A DNA stretch of 10,126 nt, taken from positions 1 to 10,126 of the forward strand of contig CALJMB010000077.1 in the NCBI GenBank assembly GCA_937982515.1. The letters are read 5' to 3'. A model generated the notes under the pieces. It was not told the origin of the DNA and did no database searches. It saw only the letters and a program-made list of their open reading frames with translations. Below are positions 1 through 7,906 of the stretch, in pieces. Position 1 is the stretch's first letter; every line of letters starts with the position of its first letter. Source of the DNA: an uncultured Balneolaceae bacterium (GTDB taxonomy: Bacteria; Bacteroidota; Rhodothermia; Balneolales; Balneolaceae). Made by a program: the position numbers and the translations under genes.

Positions 1-1640
1 GATAGCCGGTGGGCAATGATAAAGGTGGTTTTCCCCTGCATCAGCCGGTTCAGGGCTTCCTGTATCTGAGCTTCGGATTCCGAGTCGAGCGAAGAGGTGG
101 CTTCATCCATCAGCAGTATACGCGGGTTTTTGAGCAGTGCTCTGGCAATAGCCAGCCGCTGCCGCTGGCCGCCGCTTAACTTTACTCCCTTTTCGCCGAC
201 GCGTGCGTCCAGGCCTTCGGGAAGTTCTTGGATGAATTCCAGTGCGTTGGCGTCTTCAGCAGCCTGTTCAATTTCGGTATCGCCGGCATCCAGCCTGCCG
301 TACCGGATGTTTTCCCTGATAGTGGTTCCGAACAGATGAACATCCTGAGACACAATGCCTATCTGTTCTCTCAGGCTGCGCTTTTTTACCTGTTTGATGT
401 CTGTCCCATCTACCGTGATAGTTCCTGACTGAGGATCAAAGAAACGGGGAATCAGATTGATCAGCGTGGTTTTTCCGGCACCGCTGGGCCCGACTACAGC
501 TACCGTTTGTCCCGGGGATACTTCGAAAGAAATGTCCTCCAGCACCGGGCGCCCTTCTACATAAGCAAAGGTAACATGTTGAAACGAAACAGCACCCTCC
601 ACAGGGGGCAGGGCAAGCGCATTGTGTTTATCCTGTATTTCAGGAACTTCATCCAAAAGGTCAAAGATGCGGTCAGAGGCGCCAACTGCAGAGTTTATAG
701 TAGTGTAGAGGCGCGACATCTGCCCAACCGAGCGAGAAATAGTAAAGGCATAAAAAATGAACGCCACCAGATCTCCAGTGGTCAGTCTGTCCGACAGCAC
801 TTCCCGTCCGCCATACCAAAAGATGAGGACGAGTGTGGCCATAAACATGAGCCCGATGCCCGACCAAAAGAGGCTGGTCAACAGAATCTTCCGGCGGGAA
901 GTTGAAAACAGCTGCTCTACCGAAGTGGAATATCGGCTGACTTCGTAAGGTTCGCGAACGAAGGCCTTTACCACGCGGATGGCGGCTAAAGCATCTTCGG
1001 CGATAGCTGTAGAGTCAGCCAGATCGTCTTGAATGTCGCGTGCCAGCGACCGTATTTTAGCCCCAAAATAACGGCTTGCGAGGGTGACAAGGGGAACAGT
1101 CAGAAATACGATAAGGCTCAGGCGCCAGTTCAGCATGACCATTAATCCAACCGAGCCAATCAGGGAAAAGGTTACCGTTACAGTTTGTGGCAGCGCGCTG
1201 GTCAGGGCCGTGCGGATAGAGCCTACATCATTGGTTAGCCGGGAGGTGATTTCTCCAAGCCGCACTTCCGAAAAGTAGCGAAATCCAAGCCGCTGGAGGT
1301 GTTCATATAGTTGCTTGCGTAAGTCGGTAATGACCCGCTCCCCCACCCATTCCAGGCCGTAGGAGCTTCCGAAAGAGAAGAAAGCCTGCAGCAGGAACAG
1401 CCCCATCAATACCAATGCAATGATATTGAGCAGCGAAGCATCGCCACTTTGAAACACGGCATCCAGCAAGGCTTTGAGTCCGAGCGGAATGGTAAGCCCC
1501 ACGGCCGAAGAAAACAGAGCCAGGGCAATAGCTCCGTAAAAACGGGGGCGGTATGGTTTACTAAGCGAGAATATGCGCCGTATGGCCACCCACAAAGATT
1601 TGCGGGATGCTTTATCGGTTGTATGGTCTCCGTCTTTCAT
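1..1640 (-). CDS. MsbA-type ABC exporter, fused membrane and ATPase domains (C-terminus cut by window edge)
   Basis: This half-transporter would dimerise in the inner membrane and use ATP to move a lipid or hydrophobic compound outward. My translation of the minus strand from the ATG at 1640-1638 gives about 546 residues with no stop before base 1. The first ~315 residues are hydrophobic and fit a six-helix exporter domain; the segment ending in GLEWVGERVITDLRKQLYEHL and the following FRYFSEVRLGEITSRLTNDV is the typical MsbA/LmrA coupling region. The ATPase domain is intact as far as seen: Walker A GPSGAGKT (384-391, K390), Q-loop VSQD (Q432), signature LSGGQ (488-492), Walker B ILLMDEATS (D512, E513) and H-loop IIAHRL (H544). 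An in-frame stop lies just upstream of the ATG, which fixes this start. Family length is about 580-620, so only some 40-70 residues are missing. Substrate is unknown: lipid A core flippase (msbA) and multidrug export both fit, so I give no symbol. Confidence 0.95.
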   Translation of the reverse strand, partial: MKDGDHTTDKASRKSLWVAIRRIFSLSKPYRPRFYGAIALALFSSAVGLTIPLGLKALLDAVFQSGDASLLNIIALVLMGLFLLQAFFSFGSSYGLEWVGERVITDLRKQLYEHLQRLGFRYFSEVRLGEITSRLTNDVGSIRTALTSALPQTVTVTFSLIGSVGLMVMLNWRLSLIVFLTVPLVTLASRYFGAKIRSLARDIQDDLADSTAIAEDALAAIRVVKAFVREPYEVSRYSTSVEQLFSTSRRKILLTSLFWSGIGLMFMATLVLIFWYGGREVLSDRLTTGDLVAFIFYAFTISRSVGQMSRLYTTINSAVGASDRIFDLLDEVPEIQDKHNALALPPVEGAVSFQHVTFAYVEGRPVLEDISFEVSPGQTVAVVGPSGAGKTTLINLIPRFFDPQSGTITVDGTDIKQVKKRSLREQIGIVSQDVHLFGTTIRENIRYGRLDAGDTEIEQAAEDANALEFIQELPEGLDARVGEKGVKLSGGQRQRLAIARALLKNPRILLMDEATSSLDSESEAQIQEALNRLMQGKTTFIIAHRL

Positions 1641-1654
1641 ATAACAAGAATATA

Positions 1655-1683
1655 TTTATAATAGACGGAATTCGGTATGATAA
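1655..1683 (-). promoter_or_regulatory. Possible sigma-70-like promoter for the ABC exporter
   Basis: Read on the minus strand, TTATCA (plus 1678-1683) and TATAAA (plus 1655-1660) are separated by 17 bases, and the ATG follows 14 bases after the second box. This would give a very short leader. The -35 match is poor (4 of 6) and the region is A/T rich, so chance is a real alternative; a Bacteroidota-type promoter (TTTG ... TAnnTTTG) was not found here. Confidence 0.22.
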
Positions 1684-2070
1684 GTTCTTAATAAGCACGC
1701 GGCTAACATTCAGGAGAAAAAGTAAAATTAGTTGACGGCCTTTAAAAGAATCCCGCAGCCCGGGCCTAATAAGATTTGATGTGCAAGAAATCCAGGCGTA
1801 TCTCTTTTCTGATAACCGGGATAAGGTTGCAATCCCAAGCTTATTCTGTGCGACAAGTTGAGACGGGAGGTTATCTGACAACAATACAAAAGGAAATAAA
1901 AGATGAGGGTAAATAATCCATGTCGGGCATTTATGTATAAAGAATTTGGGTTCGGGTAATGTCGGGGTAGAGGGCAGAACCTGAACCCAGTTTCTGTTTT
2001 GGAGATAAGGGCAGAGTATAGCCACGTCATCCAGTGTGTACCGGAATGAAATATTGTTTGCTGGCCTTCT

Positions 2071-2184
2071 AGAGTATAACGTGAGTATGAGCCGGGAAAT
2101 AAAGCGCTCAAGATCTCTTCCCTCTGCGGAAGGCAGTTGGAGTCTTTTTCTTATATCGAACTCACGTTAGTTAAAGAATACTCT
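2071..2184. repeat. Split inverted repeat enclosing a 73-base loop
   Basis: AGAGTATAACGTGAGT (2071-2086) is matched in reverse complement by two blocks: ACTCACGTTA (2160-2169) and ATACTCT (2178-2184), with eight extra bases between them. The enclosed segment contains smaller pairings (CTTCC...GGAAG near 2117-2132, CTGC...GCAG near 2123-2135). It may be a structured RNA, the remains of a small inserted element, or chance. No coding frame fits it. Confidence 0.4.
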
Positions 2185-2220
2185 GGGATGGGTATAGCGC
2201 TCTGGTTGTTTATACAACGT

Positions 2221-2589
2221 TTATACGTACTGTTCTACCTTTTGCATTAATTCATCTATGCCAAACGGCTTTTGGATAAATCCGTCTGCTCCCGCTTTCA
2301 TCACCGAATATTCTATTTCAGGATATGCAGAGATCATGAGTATAGGTACTCCCCGGGTTTCTTCGCTGCTTTTCAATTTCACAGCCAGATCCCTTCCGTC
2401 ATCTCCGGAAAGCATTACATCGAGAATAATAAGGCCGACATTGTCTGTTTGAAGTTGTTTGAAAACACTCTCGCTAAACCTCGTTACGCCTTTCGGCTGG
2501 TATCCGCAGTATTCCAGAATGCCCATAATGGCTTCCAGTACGTTTTGGTCATCTTCAATGACCAATATGTTTCGCAGTTTCTTTTTCAT
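2221..2589 (-). CDS. Stand-alone receiver-domain response regulator (CheY-like, 122 aa)
   Basis: The protein is a single phosphoacceptor receiver domain with no DNA-binding or enzymatic output, so it probably signals by protein contact or as a phosphorelay intermediate in the cytoplasm. Key residues are all present: acidic pocket D13-D14 (in ILVIEDD), phosphoacceptor D57 (in LIILDVML), switch S87 (MISAY) and K107-P108 (IQKPF). The length matches CheY-type proteins. The frame stays open 13 codons upstream to a TTG at 2628, but that start would run over the end of the kinase gene and add residues that are not part of the fold; the ATG followed by KKKLRNILVIEDD is the natural start. It lies 25 bases after the histidine kinase stop on the same strand, so co-transcription and phosphotransfer from that kinase are likely. 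No clear Shine-Dalgarno sequence precedes the ATG. Confidence 0.93.
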   Translation of the reverse strand: MKKKLRNILVIEDDQNVLEAIMGILEYCGYQPKGVTRFSESVFKQLQTDNVGLIILDVMLSGDDGRDLAVKLKSSEETRGVPILMISAYPEIEYSVMKAGADGFIQKPFGIDELMQKVEQYV

Positions 2590-2614
2590 GGCAGGTAAAA
2601 GTTGTTTCACAAAA

Positions 2615-4153
2615 TTATGGGGTGTCAACCGGCAGGGTAAAGGTGAAAACCGATCCCTGTTCGTCGTTATCTTCGACGCTGATACTGCCGCCGTGGCGTT
2701 CCACGATCTCTGCGGAGATGAACAATCCTATGCCGAAGCCGGGGTAGGTGTCGCGGCCGTTCTCGCGGCCTTTGTAGAAGCGTTCAAAAATACGCTGCTT
2801 ATCCGCTTCGCTGATCCCGATGCCAAAATCGGCCACCGAGATAACCACCTGACGCCTATCTTCCATTTCGCCGATACGAACCGAAATCAGTTCAGAATAG
2901 GGAGAGTATTTGATTGCGTTCTCCAGCAGGTTAGTAAGTACCTGGCTGATGCGGTAGCGGTCGGCCCGGACGCGCGCGGTGCTATGTCCCTGTATCTCGA
3001 TCCGGTGAGCCGAGATCTGATCCATAGTCTCCACAGTTTCGGCAACAAGCTCTTCTATGGAAAACACACTGGGTTGCAAGTCCAGCTTGCCCTCGCGGAT
3101 GCGTGAGATGTCCAGCAGGCTGCCGGTCAGCCGCGAGAGCTGCTCAATCCGCTCGTGTATCTTTCCCGCCTGGCGGGCCCAGCGGGAGAGGCCCGCGTCA
3201 TGCAACTGGCGCTCAAACAGCTCTGCGCGCGCCTTGATGCTGGTGACGGGGGTTTGCAATTCGTGTGCGGCGACTGACAGGAAATCGTCGCGTACATGTA
3301 TAGCCTGACGAAGGCGGGCTTCGGTCTGTTTCTGGTCAGTGATATCCATAGTGATGCCGATCACCCGCCGGGGTGCTCCGCCGGACGAGGACAGGCTCTG
3401 TCCCCGGCTCAGCAGCCAGCGCGGGGTTTTGTCCGTACCGAGTACCTGAAATTCCACTTCATAAAAACCTGGTTCTTTCATTCTTTCTCTCACTTTATTC
3501 ACTGTCGGGATGCGGTCCCTGGGATGTATGGCCTTAATCAATTCATCCCTGGAAACCGATTCGTCGGGCGATTTCCCAAAATGAGCTTTGCATTGAGGCG
3601 ATATATAGTTAACTCTTTCGTTTTCTGCATCCATCTCCCAGACGCCTACACCTGCTCCTTCCAGCGCGATATCCATACGCTGTTCATATTGAGCTTTTGC
3701 CATTCGCGCTTTTACCTGCCCTGTAACTTCATATCCCGTAATGAATATTCCATACACTTCATCCCGGGCATCTTTTAAAGGCTGGTAAATAAGGTTAAAG
3801 TAGCCTTCCTCAAGGGTGCCGTCAGTATTGCCACCGAGGTAGGCTTTAAATTCATTAGCCTGGTGGGGTTGCCCGGTGTTATATACCTTATCGATTATTT
3901 CTAGGCGGTAAATATCTCGTATATACCGGAAATCCGCTTTTGTCCAAAGTTCACGCACAGGGGTTCCGTGCGTTGGGGTACGGCTTCCAAACAGGTTACG
4001 TAAGTATCGGTTCATATACTTAATCCGATGGTTTCTGCCTTCCAGCACACCTATTGCAACAGGAGCGTGCTCAAACATTTTTTGCATTGCCTCGAATTCG
4101 TGCTTGCTTAACCCTGAAGGGTTTAACTGGTATGTCTTCTCTTTAAAAGTCAT
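2615..4153 (-). CDS. Soluble hybrid-free sensor histidine kinase, PAS-PAS-HisKA-HATPase (512 aa)
   Basis: This kinase should autophosphorylate on a histidine in response to a signal sensed by its PAS domains and pass phosphate to a receiver, most likely the one encoded just downstream. Residues ~22-145 read as a first PAS domain (FEHAPVAIGVLEG; ends YGIFITGYEVTGQ) and ~155-275 as a PAS/PAC pair (ALEGAGVGVWEMD; ends VIGITMDITDQKQ). The HisKA helix holds FLSVAAHELQTPVTS with H297. The ATPase domain has N-box TNLLENAIKYS (N408, N412), G1 DFGIGIS (442-448), F-box RIFERFYKG (454-462) and G2 GFGIGLFIS (472-480), all intact. No membrane helix or signal peptide is seen, so it is probably cytoplasmic. 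Ligand is unknown; no heme or flavin signature was recognised. The ATG at 4153 is preceded by ACCTAAA rather than a Shine-Dalgarno sequence. The next gene upstream diverges. Confidence 0.95.
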   Translation of the reverse strand: MTFKEKTYQLNPSGLSKHEFEAMQKMFEHAPVAIGVLEGRNHRIKYMNRYLRNLFGSRTPTHGTPVRELWTKADFRYIRDIYRLEIIDKVYNTGQPHQANEFKAYLGGNTDGTLEEGYFNLIYQPLKDARDEVYGIFITGYEVTGQVKARMAKAQYEQRMDIALEGAGVGVWEMDAENERVNYISPQCKAHFGKSPDESVSRDELIKAIHPRDRIPTVNKVRERMKEPGFYEVEFQVLGTDKTPRWLLSRGQSLSSSGGAPRRVIGITMDITDQKQTEARLRQAIHVRDDFLSVAAHELQTPVTSIKARAELFERQLHDAGLSRWARQAGKIHERIEQLSRLTGSLLDISRIREGKLDLQPSVFSIEELVAETVETMDQISAHRIEIQGHSTARVRADRYRISQVLTNLLENAIKYSPYSELISVRIGEMEDRRQVVISVADFGIGISEADKQRIFERFYKGRENGRDTYPGFGIGLFISAEIVERHGGSISVEDNDEQGSVFTFTLPVDTP

Positions 4154-4520
4154 TTTAGGTTATTGTCTTATCCGGCTAAGCCGGTGAGAGAGTAGCAAAT
4201 AGTAAATCCGTTTTGTGTACTGTTATACCATTTATTCCTGAATAACAGCTGATATGTTCCTTGCTTCTTGTATCTCTGCAATAAAGCGCCGGGGTGTCTG
4301 GCTCAATACCAGATGTGGGGGAGGAAACAGAGTACCCGGGCTGCTCAAAGCCAAGGCCGGCGGTGATTAAACCATACCGCTCGCTTCTTCTCTGTTCAGC
4401 ATGAAACCCTGTTTGCAGATTGTATAAAATATTAGGTTAAATAATAATTTTTAAAATAGGTAAGTTATATACAGAGACATATTATGAGCGCATAAAATAA
4501 TTGAAGTAGCGGTGGGCACC
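4154..4520. other. Divergent intergenic region between the two sensor kinases
   Basis: This 367-base gap must hold promoters for both kinase genes. The 100 bases before the plus-strand kinase are strongly A/T rich, including runs near 4421-4460, and are the likely promoter zone for that gene; no box pair is good enough to name. On the minus-strand side the only clear element is the CCGGCTAAGCCGG dyad. A minor pairing TCTGG/CCAGA (4297-4301 with 4309-4313) lies in the middle. No gene is seen. Confidence 0.5.
4172..4184. promoter_or_regulatory. Small perfect dyad in the leader of the PAS-PAS-HisKA kinase
   Basis: CCGGCTAAGCCGG is a perfect dyad 18-30 bases upstream of the kinase start codon. 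It could form a 5-bp hairpin in the leader or be an operator half-site pair. It is short enough to be chance, and its function is inferred only from position. Confidence 0.25.
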
Positions 4521-6617
4521 ATGAACGACAGGAGCAGCATATTCTATAGCGAAACTCTTCACTTACATGTTGAGAGCTACATTTTGAATAACCTGTTGTT
4601 TGCGCACGTGAATAGTGAAAAAGTAGCTGATCTGAGAAAACACACGGCGCCCTCCGGCGGAGGAATCGGTCCGGGAGAGGCAGCGGTACTTTTTTCAGAA
4701 CGGAAAGTCTCCGGCCCGGAGGATACAGAGTCATGGCTGAACACCGAGAGTGAGCTGTTTGAGCACCTGACAAGCGATCTTTCCGCCATCCTTTTTACCC
4801 TTGACCGCCGCAGAAGACTGGTATGGTGGAATAGGCAGTTTGAAATAATCACCCGCTATTCAAAGAAAGAATTGACCCGTCTGCCGCTCAATAAGCTTTT
4901 TCCGCCGTCCGAGCGAAAAAAAGCAGAGGAGTCTGTCGGTAAAGCACTTACGGAAGGAAGCACGGAATTCTACTCATGGCTGCTGACCAAAAATGCCCGA
5001 AGGATCCCCTTTCATTTTAAAATAAATAGCACAGATTCAGAGGAAGAGCCTCATGCAATAGGGCTGGGGTTCGAGATAAGTGCGGCAGAAAAAGCGATAA
5101 GGGAATCCGAGCAGTATCGAAAGCTTCTGGAAGCTATCATCAAACAGGCAAACGCGTTAATCTTTGTGAAGGACAACGAAGGAAAATACGTAATGGCAAA
5201 CTCCAGATTCAGAGAGGTTATGGGCCTGGGAAACCGGCAGGTTATCGGAAAAACAGATTTTGATCTGTTTGATGAGGCTTTCGCGCAGATGTACAGAAAA
5301 GATGATCTGAGAGTTATAGAGCAGCAGAAGCCAAAGAAGTCTGAAGAGCGGTTTAATACGGAGAATGGCACACGCTATTACCTGACCAGCAAGTTTTCCC
5401 TATCGGGTATTCCGGGACTGGAACGGGGGATTTGCGGTATTGCGACAGAGATAACAAAGTTTAAAGAAAAAGAATTCAGAGTTCGGAAACAGCAAAAAAC
5501 TATCGCCTACCTGGCTACCAAAGTGGCCTTCTCTGAAGCAACCCTAGATGAAAAACTGAATACGATTACGCGAAGGTCGGCTACGACACTGAACGTCAGC
5601 AGGGTTCATATCTGGTTGCTGGAAAATGACAAACTGCGTTGCATCAACTCTTACAATGCGGGAGTTTTCAACAGCATGAAGGGTGAGGTTATGGATATGA
5701 ATGCCTATCCTGATTTTCTACAGGTAATAAAATCCAGCCGGGTAATAAGTATAAGCGACGCTCAGAACGACCATCGTTCCAGGGAGCTTGCAGAACATTA
5801 CCTGGCGCCAAATAATATTCAATCTATGTTGCATACCAGTGTTCACATATCCAAAGCAGTTACGCTGCTGGTATGTCATGAATCTGTAAAGGAAAAAAGG
5901 AAATGGAAACAGGATGAAATAGCATTTGCCGGAGCTATTGCCGACCAGGTAGCTCAGGCCCTGGCAAAGGAAGAACGCGAAGCTAAAGAGCAGGAAATAC
6001 GGGAATCGCTACAGGAAAAAGAAGTTTTACTATCTGAAGTTCATCACCGCGTAAAAAATAATCTGGCTGTTGTCTCCAGCATGATGCAGCTCCAGACTTT
6101 TGAAGAAACGAATGAAGAAGTCAAAAACAAACTGCTGGATAGTGTTACACGTATAAAAGCTATGGCAACAATTCATGAATTGCTGTATCAGTCACAAAGC
6201 TTTACAAAGATAGAATTCACAGAAAATATACAGAGGCTGGTAAAAAATATTATTAATATTCATCAGCCCGCAATCCCGATCGATCTGGATTTTGACCTCC
6301 CTGCTCTGCATTTAAATATGAGCCAGGCTATTCCCTGCTCTTTAATTGTAAATGAAATAGTGACAAATATTCTGAAGCATGCTTTCAAAGGCAGAACAGA
6401 GGGAAAGATACAGTTTAATCTATCCCGCGATGAAGCAAACAATATCAGGTTGATTGTTAAGGATAATGGTATTGGATTACCCGAACATTTTGATCCGGCC
6501 GGACATAAAACATTGGGAATGGTGCTTATCGATGTACTCGCACAGCAACTGGAGGCTGAATATGAGTTTGTGTCTGACAATGGGAGTGAGTTCAGGCTCT
6601 GGTTTAAAAAAGAGTGA
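4521..6617 (+). CDS. Soluble orphan sensor histidine kinase, PAS-PAS-GAF-HisKA_2-HATPase (698 aa)
   Basis: This is a kinase of the HisKA_2/HWE-like class. From the ATG, residues ~78-190 look like a PAS domain (SDLSAILFTLDRRRRLVWWN), ~200-318 a second PAS (ALIFVKDNEGKYVMANSRF ... GIATEITKFKEKE), ~330-485 a GAF domain (SEATLDEKLNTITRRSATTLNVSRVHIWLL ... FAGAIADQVAQALA), and ~500-698 the catalytic part. The phosphoacceptor box is LLSEVHHRVKNNLAVVSSMM (H508/H509); the ATPase shows N-box VNEIVTNILKHAF (N611 onward), DNGIG (648-652) and a short glycine box TLGM (664-667), as usual for this class. No membrane segment is visible. A GTG three codons upstream (4512) is an alternative start. The first ~75 residues match no domain I know, so a later non-ATG start cannot be excluded. 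No receiver gene is adjacent, so its partner is elsewhere or is the minus-strand receiver. Confidence 0.93.
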   Translation: MNDRSSIFYSETLHLHVESYILNNLLFAHVNSEKVADLRKHTAPSGGGIGPGEAAVLFSERKVSGPEDTESWLNTESELFEHLTSDLSAILFTLDRRRRLVWWNRQFEIITRYSKKELTRLPLNKLFPPSERKKAEESVGKALTEGSTEFYSWLLTKNARRIPFHFKINSTDSEEEPHAIGLGFEISAAEKAIRESEQYRKLLEAIIKQANALIFVKDNEGKYVMANSRFREVMGLGNRQVIGKTDFDLFDEAFAQMYRKDDLRVIEQQKPKKSEERFNTENGTRYYLTSKFSLSGIPGLERGICGIATEITKFKEKEFRVRKQQKTIAYLATKVAFSEATLDEKLNTITRRSATTLNVSRVHIWLLENDKLRCINSYNAGVFNSMKGEVMDMNAYPDFLQVIKSSRVISISDAQNDHRSRELAEHYLAPNNIQSMLHTSVHISKAVTLLVCHESVKEKRKWKQDEIAFAGAIADQVAQALAKEEREAKEQEIRESLQEKEVLLSEVHHRVKNNLAVVSSMMQLQTFEETNEEVKNKLLDSVTRIKAMATIHELLYQSQSFTKIEFTENIQRLVKNIINIHQPAIPIDLDFDLPALHLNMSQAIPCSLIVNEIVTNILKHAFKGRTEGKIQFNLSRDEANNIRLIVKDNGIGLPEHFDPAGHKTLGMVLIDVLAQQLEAEYEFVSDNGSEFRLWFKKE

Positions 6618-6909
6618 TCAACATAATGCCACGCGCCTGCTCAACGGTTGCATCAGGGGGAACACGGATGCCACGATAAAGCCGGCCTTTGCGGATCATA
6701 GTATAAAATGGATCCCATTACCTCTCCCCCTGGCAAAGGCTGTGCCGGGAAAAGCATGATGCAGGCGATTGACCCTTTGCCCCATATTGAAGTACTTTAG
6801 TTGAGCAGGCGACCTTGTATCTCCATTAACTTCTCAAACAGCCCGGAACCATTAAGGAACGCACCTTCAAATTTTAAACCTTAAAAGAAACCCCGTTATT
6901 TCTGACACT
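6618..6909. other. Spacer between kinase and SDR, with 12-bp inverted repeat and a possible decayed reading frame
   Basis: CGCCTGCTCAAC (6634-6645) and its exact reverse complement GTTGAGCAGGCG (6800-6811) lie 154 bases apart. On the minus strand a short stretch between them reads WDPFYTMIRKGRLYRGIRV and continues PPDATVEQARGIMLITLF before a stop at the edge of the kinase gene. It looks somewhat protein-like, loosely like the LP-x-x-V strand region of small heat-shock proteins, but is too short and unsupported to call. A weak pairing CCC(T)GGCA/TGCCGGG (about 6727-6750) is followed by AAAA. No terminator or promoter stands out. Confidence 0.4.
6634..6811. repeat. 12-bp perfect inverted repeat, arms 154 bp apart
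   Basis: The left arm is CGCCTGCTCAAC (6634-6645) and the right arm GTTGAGCAGGCG (6800-6811). Match ends exactly at both sides. No target-site duplication longer than two bases is seen, so a miniature mobile element is not demonstrated; the arms could be two copies of an unrelated motif. Confidence 0.4.
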
Positions 6910-7599
6910 ATGAACATTCAAAACAAAGTTGCAATCGTAACCGGTGCCAGCAGAGGTATTGGCCTGGCTATAACTAAAGCCCTGCTTAATGAAGGTGTTA
7001 CAGTAGCCGGGTGGAGCCGTACCCCACCTGAAACGTTAACCCATGATCAATTCTTCCACTTTGAAGCCGATCTCACCAAAGAACAGTCGGTCGAAGCAGC
7101 TTATGCAGAAACAGTAAAGGAGCTGGGAGAAGATATTCACATCCTCATTAACAACGCCGGTGCGGGGTATCAGGGCGTCATGGAAGAGATGCCCGTGGAG
7201 AGATGGAAATACCTGTTCGATTTAAATGTACACGGCATATTCTATGTCACCCGCCTGGTTATCCCCCGGATGAAAGCCAGCGGCGAGGGACATATCATCA
7301 ACATCTCATCAGGAGCCGGAACCAATGGTATTGCCGGCATGACCTGCTACAGCGGCACCAAACATGCGGTGACGGGTATTACCCATTCTTTGCATCTGGA
7401 ATTACGGGATTTTGGCATTAAAGTAACCTGTCTCTCACCCGGATCGGTACAAACCGGCTTCTCTTCTTCAAAGAAAAACAAGCTGCTTCCTGAGGATCTT
7501 GCCGCTTCGGTAGCCCACATTCTACAGTGTCCGCAGAACTTTCATTACACCGACGTGCAGGTACGCCCACTACAGCCAAATAAAACAGTGGAGATATAA
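6910..7599 (+). CDS. Short-chain dehydrogenase/reductase, NAD(P)-dependent (229 aa)
   Basis: This is a classical SDR oxidoreductase that transfers hydride between NAD(P)H and an alcohol/ketone pair in the cytoplasm. The complete motif set is visible: glycine-rich TGASRGIG (11-18), D54 in EADLT, NNAG (81-84), active-site N106 (LNVHG), S133/S134 (NISSGAG), catalytic Y147 and K151 (YSGTK), and PG (177-178). Basic R37 after the second strand (AGWSR) suggests NADP preference. Length is slightly below the usual ~240-250, as the C-terminal substrate loop is short. The substrate cannot be told; 3-oxoacyl reductase-like and ketoreductase-like members share this pattern. It stands alone on the plus strand 292 bases after the kinase, so is probably its own transcription unit. 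The ATG has no Shine-Dalgarno sequence (CGTTATTTCTGACACT precedes it). Confidence 0.95.
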   Translation: MNIQNKVAIVTGASRGIGLAITKALLNEGVTVAGWSRTPPETLTHDQFFHFEADLTKEQSVEAAYAETVKELGEDIHILINNAGAGYQGVMEEMPVERWKYLFDLNVHGIFYVTRLVIPRMKASGEGHIINISSGAGTNGIAGMTCYSGTKHAVTGITHSLHLELRDFGIKVTCLSPGSVQTGFSSSKKNKLLPEDLAASVAHILQCPQNFHYTDVQVRPLQPNKTVEI

Positions 7600-7739
7600 T
7601 AATACTCTATTTTAAAGTACTGGGGTCTACATTCTGTGAGTGACTTATCCTTCTGGCGTGAGACTGAGAGAAGGGGAAACTGAGAGAAGAGAGACGCCTT
7701 ATCTTGTCCGGCTGTTCTTTACCTCTGGCTTCTTACTTC

Positions 7740-7823
7740 TTGCCTTTCAGGCGAAGGCAAAGAGCATATTCCGCCGGCTGGCGGAGTAAAACCCAACCCA
7801 TTTCTACCCCCGACAGCTGTCGG
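7740..7823. repeat. Cluster of three short palindromes (REP-like)
   Basis: TTGCCTT/AAGGCAA (7740-7746 with 7754-7760), TCCGCC/GGCGGA (7770-7775 with 7780-7785) and the perfect 14-mer CCGACAGCTGTCGG (7810-7823) follow each other within 84 bases. GC-rich dyads of the CCGACAGCTGTCGG type recur in spacers of Bacteroidota-like genomes as far as I recall; only one copy of each is in this window. Confidence 0.5.
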
Positions 7824-7906
7824 AGCTTTGCTCTGTGCGCCATGCCCTCTGCTCACTCAAGACTCACGACTCATAACTTAAGACTACCTAATGCAAATGA
7901 TTGCGC

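Larger units (their letters stand above)
1641..2220. other. 580-base intergenic region without a convincing gene
   Basis: This stretch separates the ABC exporter start from the receiver gene end. Open frames on the minus strand (about 137 and 127 codons) translate to low-complexity sequence rich in Tyr, Pro, Leu and Ser, have no recognisable motif and overlap one another, so I treat them as chance. A 45-codon plus-strand frame (1779-1916, ending in KEIKDEGK) is equally unsupported. Visible structure is a split inverted repeat (2071-2086 with 2160-2184), a direct repeat GTTTATAC (2208-2215 and 2219-2226), and GTTG/CAAC around 2206-2217, which would be only a weak hairpin after the receiver gene. 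Confidence 0.6.

Noticed and set aside
1779..1916. 45-codon plus-strand frame ending in IQKEIKDEGK
   Set aside because: The tail looks mildly protein-like, but it is short, has no family match I can name and no ribosome site; kept only as a remark in the spacer entry.
1612..2111. Two overlapping minus-strand open frames of 137 and 127 codons between exporter and receiver
   Set aside because: They overlap in different frames, one runs into the exporter gene, the residue composition is not protein-like and no motif is visible.
2590..2628. Extended receiver start at TTG 2628
   Set aside because: It overlaps the kinase stop and adds 13 residues outside the receiver fold; the ATG at 2589 is a standard start for this domain.
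6634..6811. Miniature inverted-repeat transposable element
   Set aside because: The 12-bp arms are exact but there is no clear target-site duplication and no second copy in the window.
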